Shown piece by piece: positions 1 to 6,759 of a stretch of DNA of 11,521 bases. Each line of letters starts with the position of its first letter. Positions within the stretch are counted from its first letter, which is position 1. The stretch covers positions 1 to 11,521 of the forward strand of contig DASWAT010000099.1 of assembly GCA_036390995.1 (NCBI GenBank), written 5' to 3'. The position numbers were made by a program, and so were the translations under genes. The DNA is from DASQQQ01 sp036390995 (GTDB taxonomy: Bacteria > Actinomycetota > UBA4738 > HRBIN12). The notes beneath the pieces were generated by a model that saw only the letters and a list, made by a program, of their open reading frames with translations, was not told where the DNA came from and did no database searches.

Positions 1-97
1 GGCCGTTGTCGTGATTCCTGCGGCCTGTCCGGGGGAATGGCGGAGCGGACCAGCGAGCGCGACCAGCTGTGAGGAGACCCGGTTGCGGCTGCGCCGG

Positions 98-601
98 CTA
101 CGGTGGCGTCGCCGGTTGGTACGCCACTTGGAAGACCGCGAACACTGTGGGTCCGGGAGGGAACACCGTGATGTCCGCGGCGCGCGTGGAACTCGTCAAG
201 CTTAAGGTCATGGTCACGTCGCCGCGGCCAGGCTCGTTGGGATCGTACAAGTGCAAGGTGAGCCAGCTTCCGACCAGGTCGTAGCCGTGGGCCAGGACCT
301 GGTGGTTCTCCTTCAGGTCGAACGGGTTGGTGGACTTCATCCTGACTAGGCCGAGCGGGTTGGTGGACTTCATCCTGACTAGGCCGAGCGGGCAGGGGTG
401 GCCGGCGTCGATCTCGGCCCGGACCTTCGGCCACTCCTCCTTCACCGTGCGCCAGGCCCGTCCGTGCGGTGTTAGGCCCAGGCGGCTCCACACCGTCTCG
501 CCCTCGGGCAGCGGCGGGTTCATCAGCTCCAGGTACCGGACGGGGCCGAGCGGCAGGTTGAAGCTGTCGAAGAGGCGATCCACGAGGTAGTCGAACAGGG
601 G
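98..601 (-). pseudogene. C39-peptidase-like protein, C-terminal fragment with internal duplication
   Basis: The reading frame matches, from memory, the C-terminal two thirds of an actinobacterial family of papain/C39-like hypothetical proteins. It has the run LFDYLVDRLFDSFNLP, then HGRAWRTVKEEWP, then NHQVLAHGYDL and LHLYDPNEPG, and ends VFQVAYQPATPP. Relatives, as I recall them, begin with a GLCGGM-type segment holding the catalytic cysteine; no frame upstream of 601 shows one. Family similarity starts at about 601, while the first ordinary start codon in frame is a GTG at 583 and a stop closes the frame at 638-640. The candidate catalytic histidine (NHQ) is kept but the cysteine half is missing. 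A perfect 33-bp tandem duplication adds 11 residues in frame (LGLVRMKSTNP twice). The lipoprotein gene starts divergently about 70 bases away. I call it a 5'-truncated remnant. A short live protein starting at 583 is possible but could not be a cysteine peptidase. Confidence 0.6.
323..392. repeat. Perfect 33-bp tandem duplication
   Basis: Positions 323-355 and 356-388 are identical, and the match runs four bases into a third copy (389-392). The unit length is a multiple of three, so the minus-strand frame stays open and the protein gains 11 residues. Two adjacent copies without spacers indicate slippage or a recent duplication. An assembly artefact is also possible. Confidence 0.95.
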
Positions 602-655
602 CCCGCGTGATCGGTGAGCGGGGCGAACGGACCGGGCCTACCATCGGAGGAGGTC

Positions 656-663
656 GAGAGGAG
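656..663 (+). promoter_or_regulatory. Shine-Dalgarno site selecting a TTG start
   Basis: GAGAGGAG lies seven bases upstream of the TTG at 671. The GTG at 614, which would give a longer protein, lacks such a site. The TTG start also places a short basic stretch directly before the hydrophobic signal segment, as expected for a lipoprotein. Confidence 0.6.
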
Positions 664-670
664 CACCACC

Positions 671-2077
671 TTGTATCGCCGGTCCACGCGTGCGCTCGCG
701 CCGGGCCCCTCGCTGGGGGGCACCCGGGTATCGGTCCGCGGGCAGTGGGCACTGTTGGTCCTGCTCGCGGTCGCGGCGGCGTCGTGCCTCGGGCCGGGCG
801 GCGCGGCCACCCAGACGGCGGTCGCTCCCTCGAGGTCGCCGGCTGCCTTTCCCGGACGCATCGACGAGGTGCTCCGAGCACCCATCGCCCGCCGCTGCCC
901 ACCCGCGCCGGCTTTCCACCCGGGGTCTGCGGGCGCGGTGGCCTACATCGCGCAGGGCAGCTTGCACCTGGTGGATCTCTCCTCAGGACGCGACCGCGTC
1001 CTCGTGCGGAGAGGCGAGGTCCGGCTGGTGCACGGTCCCGTCGCCTTCAGCCCCGACGGGCGGTGGGTCGCCTTCGGCCAGGGCCTTGTGGTGCCCTCGG
1101 CCGGGGGCAGGGTGTGCTCGCCGCTGGGCAAGCGGCCGCCGCCCAGGTACGCCTCGGCCTCCTCGTGGCGGTGGATGCCGGACCGGGACGTCCTGATCGG
1201 CCAGACCCTCCACGGAGGCCTGATCGAGGCCGGGGTAGAAGGGCGGAGGCGTCGGCTGCCGATCCGGGTGGACTCCTGGGCCCTGGACCCCACCGGCAGG
1301 CGTATCGCCTATGGGCACTCCCCGCACGTTCCACGGATCCAGCAGATCCGGGTCTACGACCTGGCCACCGGATCACGCCGGATCCTCTACCGCGGCTCCC
1401 CGCGCAGGATCGCCCCGCCCCGGGTCGCGAAGTGGTCCCCGGACGGGCGGTGGATCCTGTTCTGGACCAGGCTGGAGAACTCCGCCTCGCTCGCCGCGGA
1501 CGGGCTGCCGCTGCTGGCGGTCGCCGCGAAGACCGGTCGGACCGAGCGGATCACCCCGGGGATGCTGGTCTACCCCGGGTTCCTGTCCTGGTGCGGGGGC
1601 CGGCTGATCGCCGCGGTGGGGTGGGACCGCTACGTGACCCGCGGCAAGCGGATCGTCTGGGCGGTGCCTCCCCACTGGCGGACCGGCCTCCTCACCCCGG
1701 ATCGGTCGCGGAGCTGGTACGAGCCGGCCTGCTCGCCGGATGGGACCCGGGTGGCCGTGGTCTCCACCCGGAGCGGCGCGGAACCGCGCTTCGATGCCTG
1801 GGACCGCTCGCTGTGGATCCTCTCGCCGGGCTGCGGGGCTCCGGAGCAGCTGCTGTCCACGCCCGGGTTCTCCTACGAGAACCCGATCTGGTCGGCGGAC
1901 GGGAGGTCGATCCTCGTCGTCCGCCGGGAGAGCAAGCCCCGGGCGAGGGCGAGCCTCTGCCTGACGCGTGTGGATCGGCCAGGCAGATGCACGAGGGTGG
2001 TCCGGCTCGGCCGGGTGGGCTTCGGCTACTACGGGATCAACGCCTACGGCCTCGACTGGTACGAGCCGGGCCCGTGA
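671..2077 (+). CDS. Secreted lipoprotein with WD40-like/TolB-type beta-propeller repeats
   Basis: The 468-residue protein (from TTG 671) begins with a basic segment, a hydrophobic core WALLVLLAVAAAS and a cysteine at residue 39 preceded by AAS. This fits a lipobox, so the protein is probably exported and lipid-anchored on the outer face of the membrane. The rest carries repeated PD40-type strands: FSPDGRWVAF (about 126), LDPTGRRIAY (about 205), WSPDGRWILF (about 255), CSPDGTRVAV (about 354) and WSADGRSILV (about 407). Such repeats build a beta-propeller like the C-terminal half of TolB. In this family the domain usually binds partners or ligands; no catalytic motif is visible. GTG 614 is an alternative start adding 19 residues. 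The gene stands alone, divergent from the C39-like remnant, with no operon partner to hint at its role. Confidence 0.75.
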   Translation: MYRRSTRALAPGPSLGGTRVSVRGQWALLVLLAVAAASCLGPGGAATQTAVAPSRSPAAFPGRIDEVLRAPIARRCPPAPAFHPGSAGAVAYIAQGSLHLVDLSSGRDRVLVRRGEVRLVHGPVAFSPDGRWVAFGQGLVVPSAGGRVCSPLGKRPPPRYASASSWRWMPDRDVLIGQTLHGGLIEAGVEGRRRRLPIRVDSWALDPTGRRIAYGHSPHVPRIQQIRVYDLATGSRRILYRGSPRRIAPPRVAKWSPDGRWILFWTRLENSASLAADGLPLLAVAAKTGRTERITPGMLVYPGFLSWCGGRLIAAVGWDRYVTRGKRIVWAVPPHWRTGLLTPDRSRSWYEPACSPDGTRVAVVSTRSGAEPRFDAWDRSLWILSPGCGAPEQLLSTPGFSYENPIWSADGRSILVVRRESKPRARASLCLTRVDRPGRCTRVVRLGRVGFGYYGINAYGLDWYEPGP

Positions 2078-2220
2078 CCTTCGGCTGGGCTACGCCGACG
2101 ATGGCCTACGAGCTGCCTGAACTGGTCTAGTGTGGTCTGTGCGAGCACAGCTTCCCGGGAACTCCACTGCCTGGACGGGGGTCTCCTTCCTCGTCCACGC
2201 CAGGGAGGGGAGTGGTGCGG

Positions 2221-2391
2221 ATGCGCAGGCTGGTGGTCCTGATTACGTCGCTCGTCCTTGCGACCGCAGCCATGGCCTCACCGGCCGCGGCGGGGGGTTG
2301 GTGGACCTTCATCGACCTCGGCGGTTGGCCTGAGAACCGGAACAAGGTCGATCTCGTAATCGTTGATGGCGAGTTCAGGCATGCTGGTTAG
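2221..2391 (+). CDS. Short exported peptide, probably a truncated secreted protein
   Basis: ATG 2221 follows GGGAGGGGA by about nine bases. The 56-residue product opens with a good signal peptide: MRR, then a hydrophobic run LVVLITSLVLATAAMA, then SPAAAG as a plausible signal-peptidase site. The mature part would be only about 32 residues (GGWWTFIDLGGWPENRNK and onward). The GGWW...IDL start resembles, from memory, the first residues of larger secreted actinobacterial hypothetical proteins. After about 2335 the frame looks less convincing, and an antisense frame (2463 to 2278) is equally open and reads plausibly (LSELEEATRLALTSMPELA). I infer a secreted-protein gene cut short by a rearrangement near 2335-2390, but a genuine micropeptide cannot be excluded. 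Function unknown. Confidence 0.45.
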   Translation: MRRLVVLITSLVLATAAMASPAAAGGWWTFIDLGGWPENRNKVDLVIVDGEFRHAG

Positions 2392-2826
2392 CGCGAGTCT
2401 TGTCGCTTCCTCAAGCTCTGACAATCGGTCTTTCTGGTCTTGACCCGGTTCGGTGGACACCACTCGTCACGCCACCAACCTCTCACGGGTCGAGCCTCCG
2501 AGGAACCCGGCCGGTTCGATGATCCCTTGGCGCGTCGCGGAGCCGCTGCTTGTTCCAGTGAGCCGTCCCTCACGCAGCCCCGCGTGCCCAGTCCTTCACG
2601 ACTTCGACCGGCCGCACGCCGTACGGGAACCTCGTTGGTCGCCTTCCTCGACTTGGCCTCCAGATCCCGTCGAGTTCTCCGGGATGCCTCGGCGAGGTGC
2701 CAAGGCGCGACCGGCTGGGCGGTTGATCCACGGGTACTACCGGAAAGCGGCGTGACACCTGATACGTGGACTTCTGGTTCCGGATTGAGGGTCGCTCGGT
2801 GCCGCTCCGCGGGCTACGCTCGCAGG
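2392..2826. other. 435 bases without a recognisable gene
   Basis: Frames are open on both strands here, including an in-frame upstream extension of the next gene, but none gives a protein I recognise and none has a convincing start. The piece GACCCGGTTCGGTGGACACC (2442-2461) resembles, from memory, terminal repeats of IS3-type elements, but I found no partner repeat and no transposase. The segment is probably degraded or rearranged DNA, ending in the promoter of the downstream gene. Confidence 0.4.
2815..2820 (+). promoter_or_regulatory. Candidate -10 box for a leaderless transcript
   Basis: TACGCT fits the actinobacterial -10 pattern TAnnnT and ends six bases before ATG 2827, so transcription would start at or within a base or two of the start codon. 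No good Shine-Dalgarno box is present, which fits leaderless translation. No clear -35 hexamer is seen at the usual distance. Confidence 0.4.
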
Positions 2827-3390
2827 ATGAAGGGGCACGGCGTGGAGCGGCCGTCGGAGGAGCGTGACCTGCTTGGGCTCGCGGCCGACGGGCTCACGCT
2901 CGGGCGGCTGGTCGTCGCCGTCGTGCTGATCCCGGTCCTCGGAGAACGACGGGTGGCGCTGGGCGCCGCCCTCGTCGGCTCCGCCTGGCTGTCCGATTTC
3001 TTCGACGGTCGGGCGGCGCGGGCGTCCGCGGGGCGGACGAGGCTCGGGGATGTCGACCTGTGGGCCGACACCTTCGTCGGCGCCGGGGCTGTGCTCGGCT
3101 TCACTGTGTGGGGCTGGGTGCCTCCGGTCCTCGGGCTGGGCCTGGCGGCGCTCCTGCTCGTGGCGTTCACGCTCACGCGGAACGAGGCGATGTCGATGCT
3201 CCTCCAAGCGACCGGCTATGCCCTCGTTCTCTGGCGGACGTGGCGAGATGGACACACCCTCTCGTCTTGGTGGTTGCTGACCATCATCGCCATGATCGCC
3301 GTCGTGAACCGGCGGATCTTCTGGGAACGGTCCTTGCCGACCTTCCTTAGCGGCATGGCGGCGGTGGTCCGCCGCCGACCGACCGCTTGA
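2827..3390 (+). CDS. CDP-alcohol phosphatidyltransferase family membrane protein
   Basis: This 187-residue protein should transfer a phosphatidyl or related group from a CDP-linked donor to an alcohol acceptor in the membrane, as PgsA-like enzymes do. The family signature is visible: D57-FF-D60-G61-RA-A64-R65, then G74, D77 and D81 (SDFFDGRAAR ... LGDVDLWAD). Four acidic residues that bind the metal are kept. Only two residues separate G74 from D77, where the usual pattern G-x3-D-x3-D has three. Hydrophobic segments lie at about 25-55, 82-115 and 145-160, matching a small polytopic protein of normal family length (about 180-200). The basic tail RRRPTA is probably cytoplasmic. ATG 2827 is chosen because of the adjacent -10 box; the frame is open far upstream but that part shows no family similarity. 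The acceptor cannot be read from sequence, so no gene symbol is given. Confidence 0.75.
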   Translation: MKGHGVERPSEERDLLGLAADGLTLGRLVVAVVLIPVLGERRVALGAALVGSAWLSDFFDGRAARASAGRTRLGDVDLWADTFVGAGAVLGFTVWGWVPPVLGLGLAALLLVAFTLTRNEAMSMLLQATGYALVLWRTWRDGHTLSSWWLLTIIAMIAVVNRRIFWERSLPTFLSGMAAVVRRRPTA

Positions 3391-3777
3391 CGAGCCTGGA
3401 GGGTGCCAAACAGGTGCTCGAAGCTTATCGCGATGGACCCTTGAGCACCGTATGCCGCCCTGGAGACCGTGAAGGGTGCACTTCTTCGGATACAGCCTCT
3501 GACCTGGGCTTGTCCACGATCTGGTTCGGACCCAAATCGGTCGGCGAACCTTACGGAGGGTCGGTCCCCTCCCGCCCACGGGCGAACGAACCTTGAGCAC
3601 CCTCCGCTAAACTCTCAGGAGGCCATCACGAGCGCTCTGAAGGCCGGCCCCTACGAAGGCCACGAAGGGGGAGTGGGGGACGGATGCCCCGGCCACCGTT
3701 CCCTCGGGCCGCAAGCCAAACGCGCTGCTCAGAGACGTGAACTGAATAAGTGCACCCCTCAGGTTCTGACCAGCCCG
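3391..3777. other. Convergent intergenic region, no gene seen
   Basis: The region separates the plus-strand phosphatidyltransferase from the minus-strand cytochrome c remnant. No frame gives a recognisable protein. It holds a short imperfect direct repeat (GACCCTTGAGCACC at about 3435 and GAACCTTGAGCACC at about 3589) and the hairpins listed separately. The stretch CTAAACTCTCAGGA near 3608 recalls the end of a glycine riboswitch, but the rest of the aptamer is missing. Confidence 0.5.
3523..3572. terminator. Two adjacent hairpins, possible bidirectional terminator
   Basis: GGTTCGGACC (3523-3532) pairs with GGTC plus CGAACC (3539-3542 and 3545-3550) around the loop CAAATC, leaving a two-base bulge. 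Directly after it, GGAGGG (3555-3560) pairs with CCCTCC (3567-3572). There is no T-tract, which is common in high-GC genomes. Lying between convergent genes, the pair could stop transcription from both sides. Confidence 0.4.
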
Positions 3778-4049
3778 CTACCGCAACGTCTTCAGGTACG
3801 CGAGCAGGTCCGCCCACTCCGCATCGGTCAGATGCCAGCGCGGCATCGGCCAGGAGAGGCGATCCCCCTCGGGATCCACGCCCAGGGTGATGGCACGACG
3901 TCGCGAGCGGCGCTCGCGATCCTCGCTCCGGAGGCGCGTGCCGTCCGGACGGCCCACCACGCGACAACGAGAACGCCGGAGACGATCAGCGCTGCGAACG
4001 CCTCCGTCGCTTCGACGGACCAGACTCGGATACCCACCTCGGTCGGCAT
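3778..4049 (-). pseudogene. Broken cytochrome c gene: membrane anchor joined to a C-terminal tail
   Basis: Two overlapping frames make up this feature. From ATG 4049, with AGAGGA upstream, runs a short protein with one membrane segment (FAALIVSGVLVVAWWAV) continuing to ARIASAAR. One frame over, the segment RAITLGVDPEG followed by WPMPRWHLTDAEW and LLAYLKTLR to the stop at 3778 is a typical C-terminus of class I cytochromes c: the MPRW methionine is in the haem-ligand position and the helix DLLAYLKTL closes the fold. Adding one base near 3898-3903 joins them as ...ASAAR-RAITLGVDP..., which fits the family. No CxxCH haem-binding motif is present in any frame back to the fdhA stop, so even the repaired protein could not hold haem c. 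I infer a deletion of the haem-binding half plus a frameshift. It follows fdhA on the same strand, so it may once have served electron transfer for the same locus. Confidence 0.55.
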
Positions 4050-4308
4050 GTCGTCCTCTCGGCTTGAGAGGACTCGGAGTCGCCTGTGTGCCACCGCTGC
4101 CGGCCGTTCGCGCCATTCGTAGTCCCCTGCGGTCGTTCGACTCAGGGTCCAGGGGCCCGGGGCCGGACCTCCTGTCGGCCTGGGTGCCTGCGCGCGGCCG
4201 ACGGGAGGGTCGTGTTCGGCGCCGGCAAACACCGGATCTCGCCAGGCTCATCGCCGACTCGCGAAGGATGTCGCCGTTGCCCACGGACCGCGACGAACCT
4301 CGGATGCG

Positions 4309-4341
4309 ACAGAGAGCACCGGCCCGACCGGCGCCCTCTGT
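4309..4341 (-). terminator. Strong hairpin downstream of fdhA
   Basis: The 33 bases fold into a 14-pair stem, including two G-T wobbles, closed by a five-base loop. ACAGAG starts and CTCTGT ends it, with CCGG and CCGG facing each other at the top. No T-run follows. It lies about 170 bases after the fdhA stop and before the cytochrome c remnant, so it most likely ends the fdhA transcript. Confidence 0.5.
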
Positions 4342-4364
4342 CTCGATGCTGGTTTCGGACTCCC

Positions 4365-4514
4365 CTACGGCGTCGGGTCGGCCACCGAGACGCCGTAGAT
4401 GCTCGAGTTCCCGAACACCTTGCTCCCGTCGGGCGAGCAATCCACGTTCGGCGCCGGCTTGGCGACACCGCCCGTGCCGTCCGTCGCGGCTTCGACCGCT
4501 GACCCGCTCCGCCG
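4365..4514 (-). pseudogene. Coding-like fragment directly after fdhA, unrecognised
   Basis: Directly after the fdhA TAG, in the same frame, 49 codons stay open to the next TAG. Nearly all of the last 43 codons end in G or C, and the peptide looks protein-like (NVDCSPDGSKVF then GNSSIYGVSVADPTP). SPDG recalls beta-propeller strands, but the piece is too short to assign. There is no ATG; one internal GTG exists without a ribosome site. FdhA itself ends normally at DPHGLIA, so this is not part of it. I read it as the tail of a lost gene, now fused behind fdhA, with modest confidence. Confidence 0.3.
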
Positions 4515-5705
4515 CTACGCGATGAGGCCGTGGGGGTCGAGCACGAACTTCCGGGCCGCCCCGCGGTCGAACTCCGCGTAGCCCTTGGGGGCGTCGTCCA
4601 GCGGGATCACCGTGGCGTTGACGTTCTTCGCGATGTGCACCTTGTCGTAGAGGATCGCCATCATCAGCTGGCGGTTGTACTTCTTCACCGGGCACTGACC
4701 GGTCTGGAAGTGATGGGACTTCGCCCACCCCAGGCCGATCCGGACCTTGAGGGACCCGATCTTGGCGTCCTCGTCGATGCCACCGGGGTCGCCGGTGACG
4801 TACAGCCCGGGGATGCCGAGCCCGGCGGCGGCGCGGGCGATGGTCATGATGTCGTTCAACACCGTGGCAGGAGCCTCGCCCGCCCCTGCCCCGTGCCCGC
4901 GGGCCTCGAAGCCCACCGCGTCGACCGCAGCGTCCACCTCAGGCTCCCCGACGATCTCGGCGATCATGTCCGGGAGCGGAGCGCCGCTGGTGAGGTCGAC
5001 CGTCTCGCACCCGAAGGTCCGGGCCTGGGCCAGGCGGTCGGCGTTCATGTCGCCCACGATGACCACGGCGGCGCCCAGCAGGTGCGCCGAGGTGGCGGCG
5101 GCCAGTCCGACCGGGCCGGCCCCCGCGATATACACCGTCGACCCCGTCGTCACGCCGGCCGTGAAGGCGCCGTGGTAGCCGGTAGGCAAGATGTCCGAGA
5201 GCATGGTGAGGTCCCGGATCTTCTCCATGGCCTGGTCCTTGTCGGGGAACTTCAGCAGGTTGAAGTCCGCGTACGGGATCAGGACGTACTCGGCCTGCCC
5301 GCCGAGCCAGCCGCCCATGTCCACATACCCGTAGGCGGCCCCGGGCCGCGCCGGGTTCACGTTCAGGCAGACGCCTGTGTTGCGCTCCATGCACATCCGG
5401 CACCGGCCGCAGCCGATGTTGAACGGGACGGACACGAGATCCCCGACCTTGATGAACTCGACGTCCCGACCCGCCTCCACCACCTCGCCGGTGATCTCGT
5501 GGCCGAGCGTCTGGCCGGCCGGAGCGGTCGTGCGGCCGCGCACCATGTGCTGGTCGCTGCCACAGATGTTCGTGGCCACGACCTTCAGGATCACACCGTG
5601 CTCGCACTTCCTCTTCTGCTCGGCCAGCTCGAGCTTCGGGTAGTCGAGGTTCTCGACCGCGACCTTCCCGGGACTCTTGTACGCGACGGTCTTGTTGCCT
5701 GGCAT
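4515..5705 (-). CDS. fdhA: Glutathione-independent formaldehyde dehydrogenase (zinc, NAD+)
   Basis: The 396-residue protein oxidises formaldehyde to formate with NAD+ in the cytoplasm without added glutathione. It closely resembles Pseudomonas putida formaldehyde dehydrogenase along its whole length (family about 400 residues). Catalytic zinc ligands C48 (NICGSDQHM), H69 (LGHE) and D171 (LSDILPTGYHGA) are present. The structural zinc site is C99, C102, C105 and C113 (CGRCRMCMERNTGVC). The NAD-binding turn is GAGPVG at 195-200, followed by VGDMN with D219. The loop GYVDMGGWLGGQAEYVLIPYA typical of this family is kept. ATG 5705 has GGAGGTGA six bases upstream, a near-perfect Shine-Dalgarno site. 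It lies about 380 bases after the response regulator, beyond a terminator-like hairpin, so it probably has its own promoter; inverted repeats at 5882-5938 are candidate operators. It would detoxify or use formaldehyde made by the neighbouring alcohol dehydrogenase. Some family members also dismutate other aldehydes. Confidence 0.93.
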   Translation of the reverse strand: MPGNKTVAYKSPGKVAVENLDYPKLELAEQKRKCEHGVILKVVATNICGSDQHMVRGRTTAPAGQTLGHEITGEVVEAGRDVEFIKVGDLVSVPFNIGCGRCRMCMERNTGVCLNVNPARPGAAYGYVDMGGWLGGQAEYVLIPYADFNLLKFPDKDQAMEKIRDLTMLSDILPTGYHGAFTAGVTTGSTVYIAGAGPVGLAAATSAHLLGAAVVIVGDMNADRLAQARTFGCETVDLTSGAPLPDMIAEIVGEPEVDAAVDAVGFEARGHGAGAGEAPATVLNDIMTIARAAAGLGIPGLYVTGDPGGIDEDAKIGSLKVRIGLGWAKSHHFQTGQCPVKKYNRQLMMAILYDKVHIAKNVNATVIPLDDAPKGYAEFDRGAARKFVLDPHGLIA

Positions 5706-5881
5706 GTCCTCTCACCTCCGACTGGGACTCGGTCCCGCACCCACCTGGCAGCGCGACTCGCGGCGATGACAACTCCGGATCGCCCGACCGTCACGCGTAT
5801 CCCGGTCTCCAGGAAGCCCGCCACGAACTTCCGTGAACGCGCGATCCGTGTAACACCTCCTCTCCTCGACCCACGCGATGG

Positions 5882-5938
5882 GCACCCGCCACTCGGCGGG
5901 TGCGACCCCGGAACGGTTCCGCGAGGCGAACTCGCCTC
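5882..5938. promoter_or_regulatory. Cluster of three inverted repeats upstream of fdhA
   Basis: Three dyads are packed into 57 bases: GCACCCGCC/GGCGGGTGC with loop ACTC (5882-5903), CGGAAC-G-GTTCCG (5909-5921), and GAGGCGA-AC-TCGCCTC (5923-5938). They lie 177-233 bases before the fdhA start. The middle one is the size of a typical dimer-binding operator; the outer ones could also form RNA hairpins. They may serve the adjacent response regulator or add to termination of the upstream operon. Sequence alone cannot decide. Confidence 0.45.
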
Positions 5939-6009
5939 TCAACGCTGAACCTACGCCTGCGACCCTAGGGAGGCCACTGGTCGGGCGGCCGGAACGGAGC
6001 TGACCGAAC

Positions 6010-6029
6010 GGACAGGTCCTCACCTGTCC
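6010..6029 (-). terminator. Hairpin after the response regulator gene
   Basis: A perfect eight-pair stem, GGACAGGT facing ACCTGTCC, closes a four-base loop and starts about 55 bases after the response regulator stop. No T-tract follows. It is a good candidate for ending the kinase-regulator transcript and separating it from fdhA. Confidence 0.5.
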
Positions 6030-6084
6030 TTCGAGGCGGTAGCCGGCAGGGGCCCCAAGCGGCCGGGCGCAAAGGTGGGGGCTG

Positions 6085-6759
6085 CTACAGGAGGCCAAGC
6101 CTGGTGGCCGCGTAGACCACCTCGGTACGGCGGCGCACCTCCAGCTTGCTCATGATGTTGCGCAGATGGAACTTCACCGTGCTCTCGCTGATGAAGCTGG
6201 CCTGACCGATCTCGCGGTTCGTGAGCCCCCTGGCAAGGAGCCGGACGATCTCGACCTCCCGGGAGGTGAGCTTCGGCCGGGCCGGCTCCGCGCCGCTCAG
6301 CGATCGGACCACCAGGGCCGCGCTCCGGGTGTCGAAGCCCGACTCCCCTCGGCGGACCGCCCGGATGATCTTGACCAGGTCCACCACGTCCACGTCCTTG
6401 AGGACGTAGCCCCTGGCGCCCCGCCGGAGCGCCTCGAGAACCAGCCCCTGGTCGTGGAACGTGGTGAGCACCACCACCCTCGCCTCCGGGAACCGTCGCG
6501 CGATCTCGGCGCACAGATCGAGCCCCTCGGCCGGGCGGTCGTCGCTCAGCTTGAGGTCGAGCAGCACCACGTCAGGGCGGCGCTCGCCTACCGCGCGGAG
6601 GGCGGTCTCGGCCGTGGCGGCCTCTCCCACCACCTCGATGTCGGGCTCCAGCTCGAGGACCGACTTCAGGCCCTCTCGCACGATCGTGTGGTCATCGACG
6701 ACGACCAAACGGATGCCCTCCGACGACTCCCGCCGGCCCCCGGCATCATGCTCGGGCAT
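6085..6759 (-). CDS. NarL/LuxR-family response regulator
   Basis: This 224-residue cytoplasmic DNA-binding regulator has a receiver domain at about 16-135: acidic pair D22-D23, phosphoacceptor D68 (VVLLDLKL), T99-T100 and K121 (GYVLKD). A LuxR-type helix-turn-helix sits at about 163-222 (LTSREVEIVRLLARGLTNRE, then ISESTVKFHLRNIMSKL). Phosphorylation of D68 by the adjacent kinase should promote dimer formation and DNA binding. ATG 6759 overlaps the 3' end of the kinase gene by 14 bases, implying translational coupling. The insert SDDRPAEGLDL after the phosphorylation site is slightly longer than in NarL. From memory, regulators of this exact type occur next to alcohol dehydrogenase genes in actinobacteria; I could not check this. 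Likely targets are the promoters of the alcohol dehydrogenase unit, fdhA, or both. Confidence 0.92.
   Translation of the reverse strand: MPEHDAGGRRESSEGIRLVVVDDHTIVREGLKSVLELEPDIEVVGEAATAETALRAVGERRPDVVLLDLKLSDDRPAEGLDLCAEIARRFPEARVVVLTTFHDQGLVLEALRRGARGYVLKDVDVVDLVKIIRAVRRGESGFDTRSAALVVRSLSGAEPARPKLTSREVEIVRLLARGLTNREIGQASFISESTVKFHLRNIMSKLEVRRRTEVVYAATRLGLL

Noticed and set aside
323..392. CRISPR-like repeat
   Set aside because: There are only two copies, directly adjacent with no spacers, and they lie inside a coding frame.
607..2130. 507-codon frame on the plus strand over the lipoprotein gene
   Set aside because: It is a GC-rich shadow, rich in Arg, Gly and Pro with no domain. The overlapping frame has a signal peptide and clear propeller repeats.
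2442..2461. IS3-type element end
   Set aside because: No inverted partner and no transposase fragment could be found nearby. The resemblance is from memory only.
3600..3640. Possible glycine riboswitch end (CTAAACTCTCAGGA)
   Set aside because: The matching upstream aptamer parts, GGAGAG and the GCCGAAGGAGCAA-type loop, are absent, and no glycine-related gene follows.
4530..5948. 472-codon plus-strand frame opposite fdhA
   Set aside because: It is antisense to a gene with full-length similarity to formaldehyde dehydrogenase. Its composition is typical of a shadow frame.
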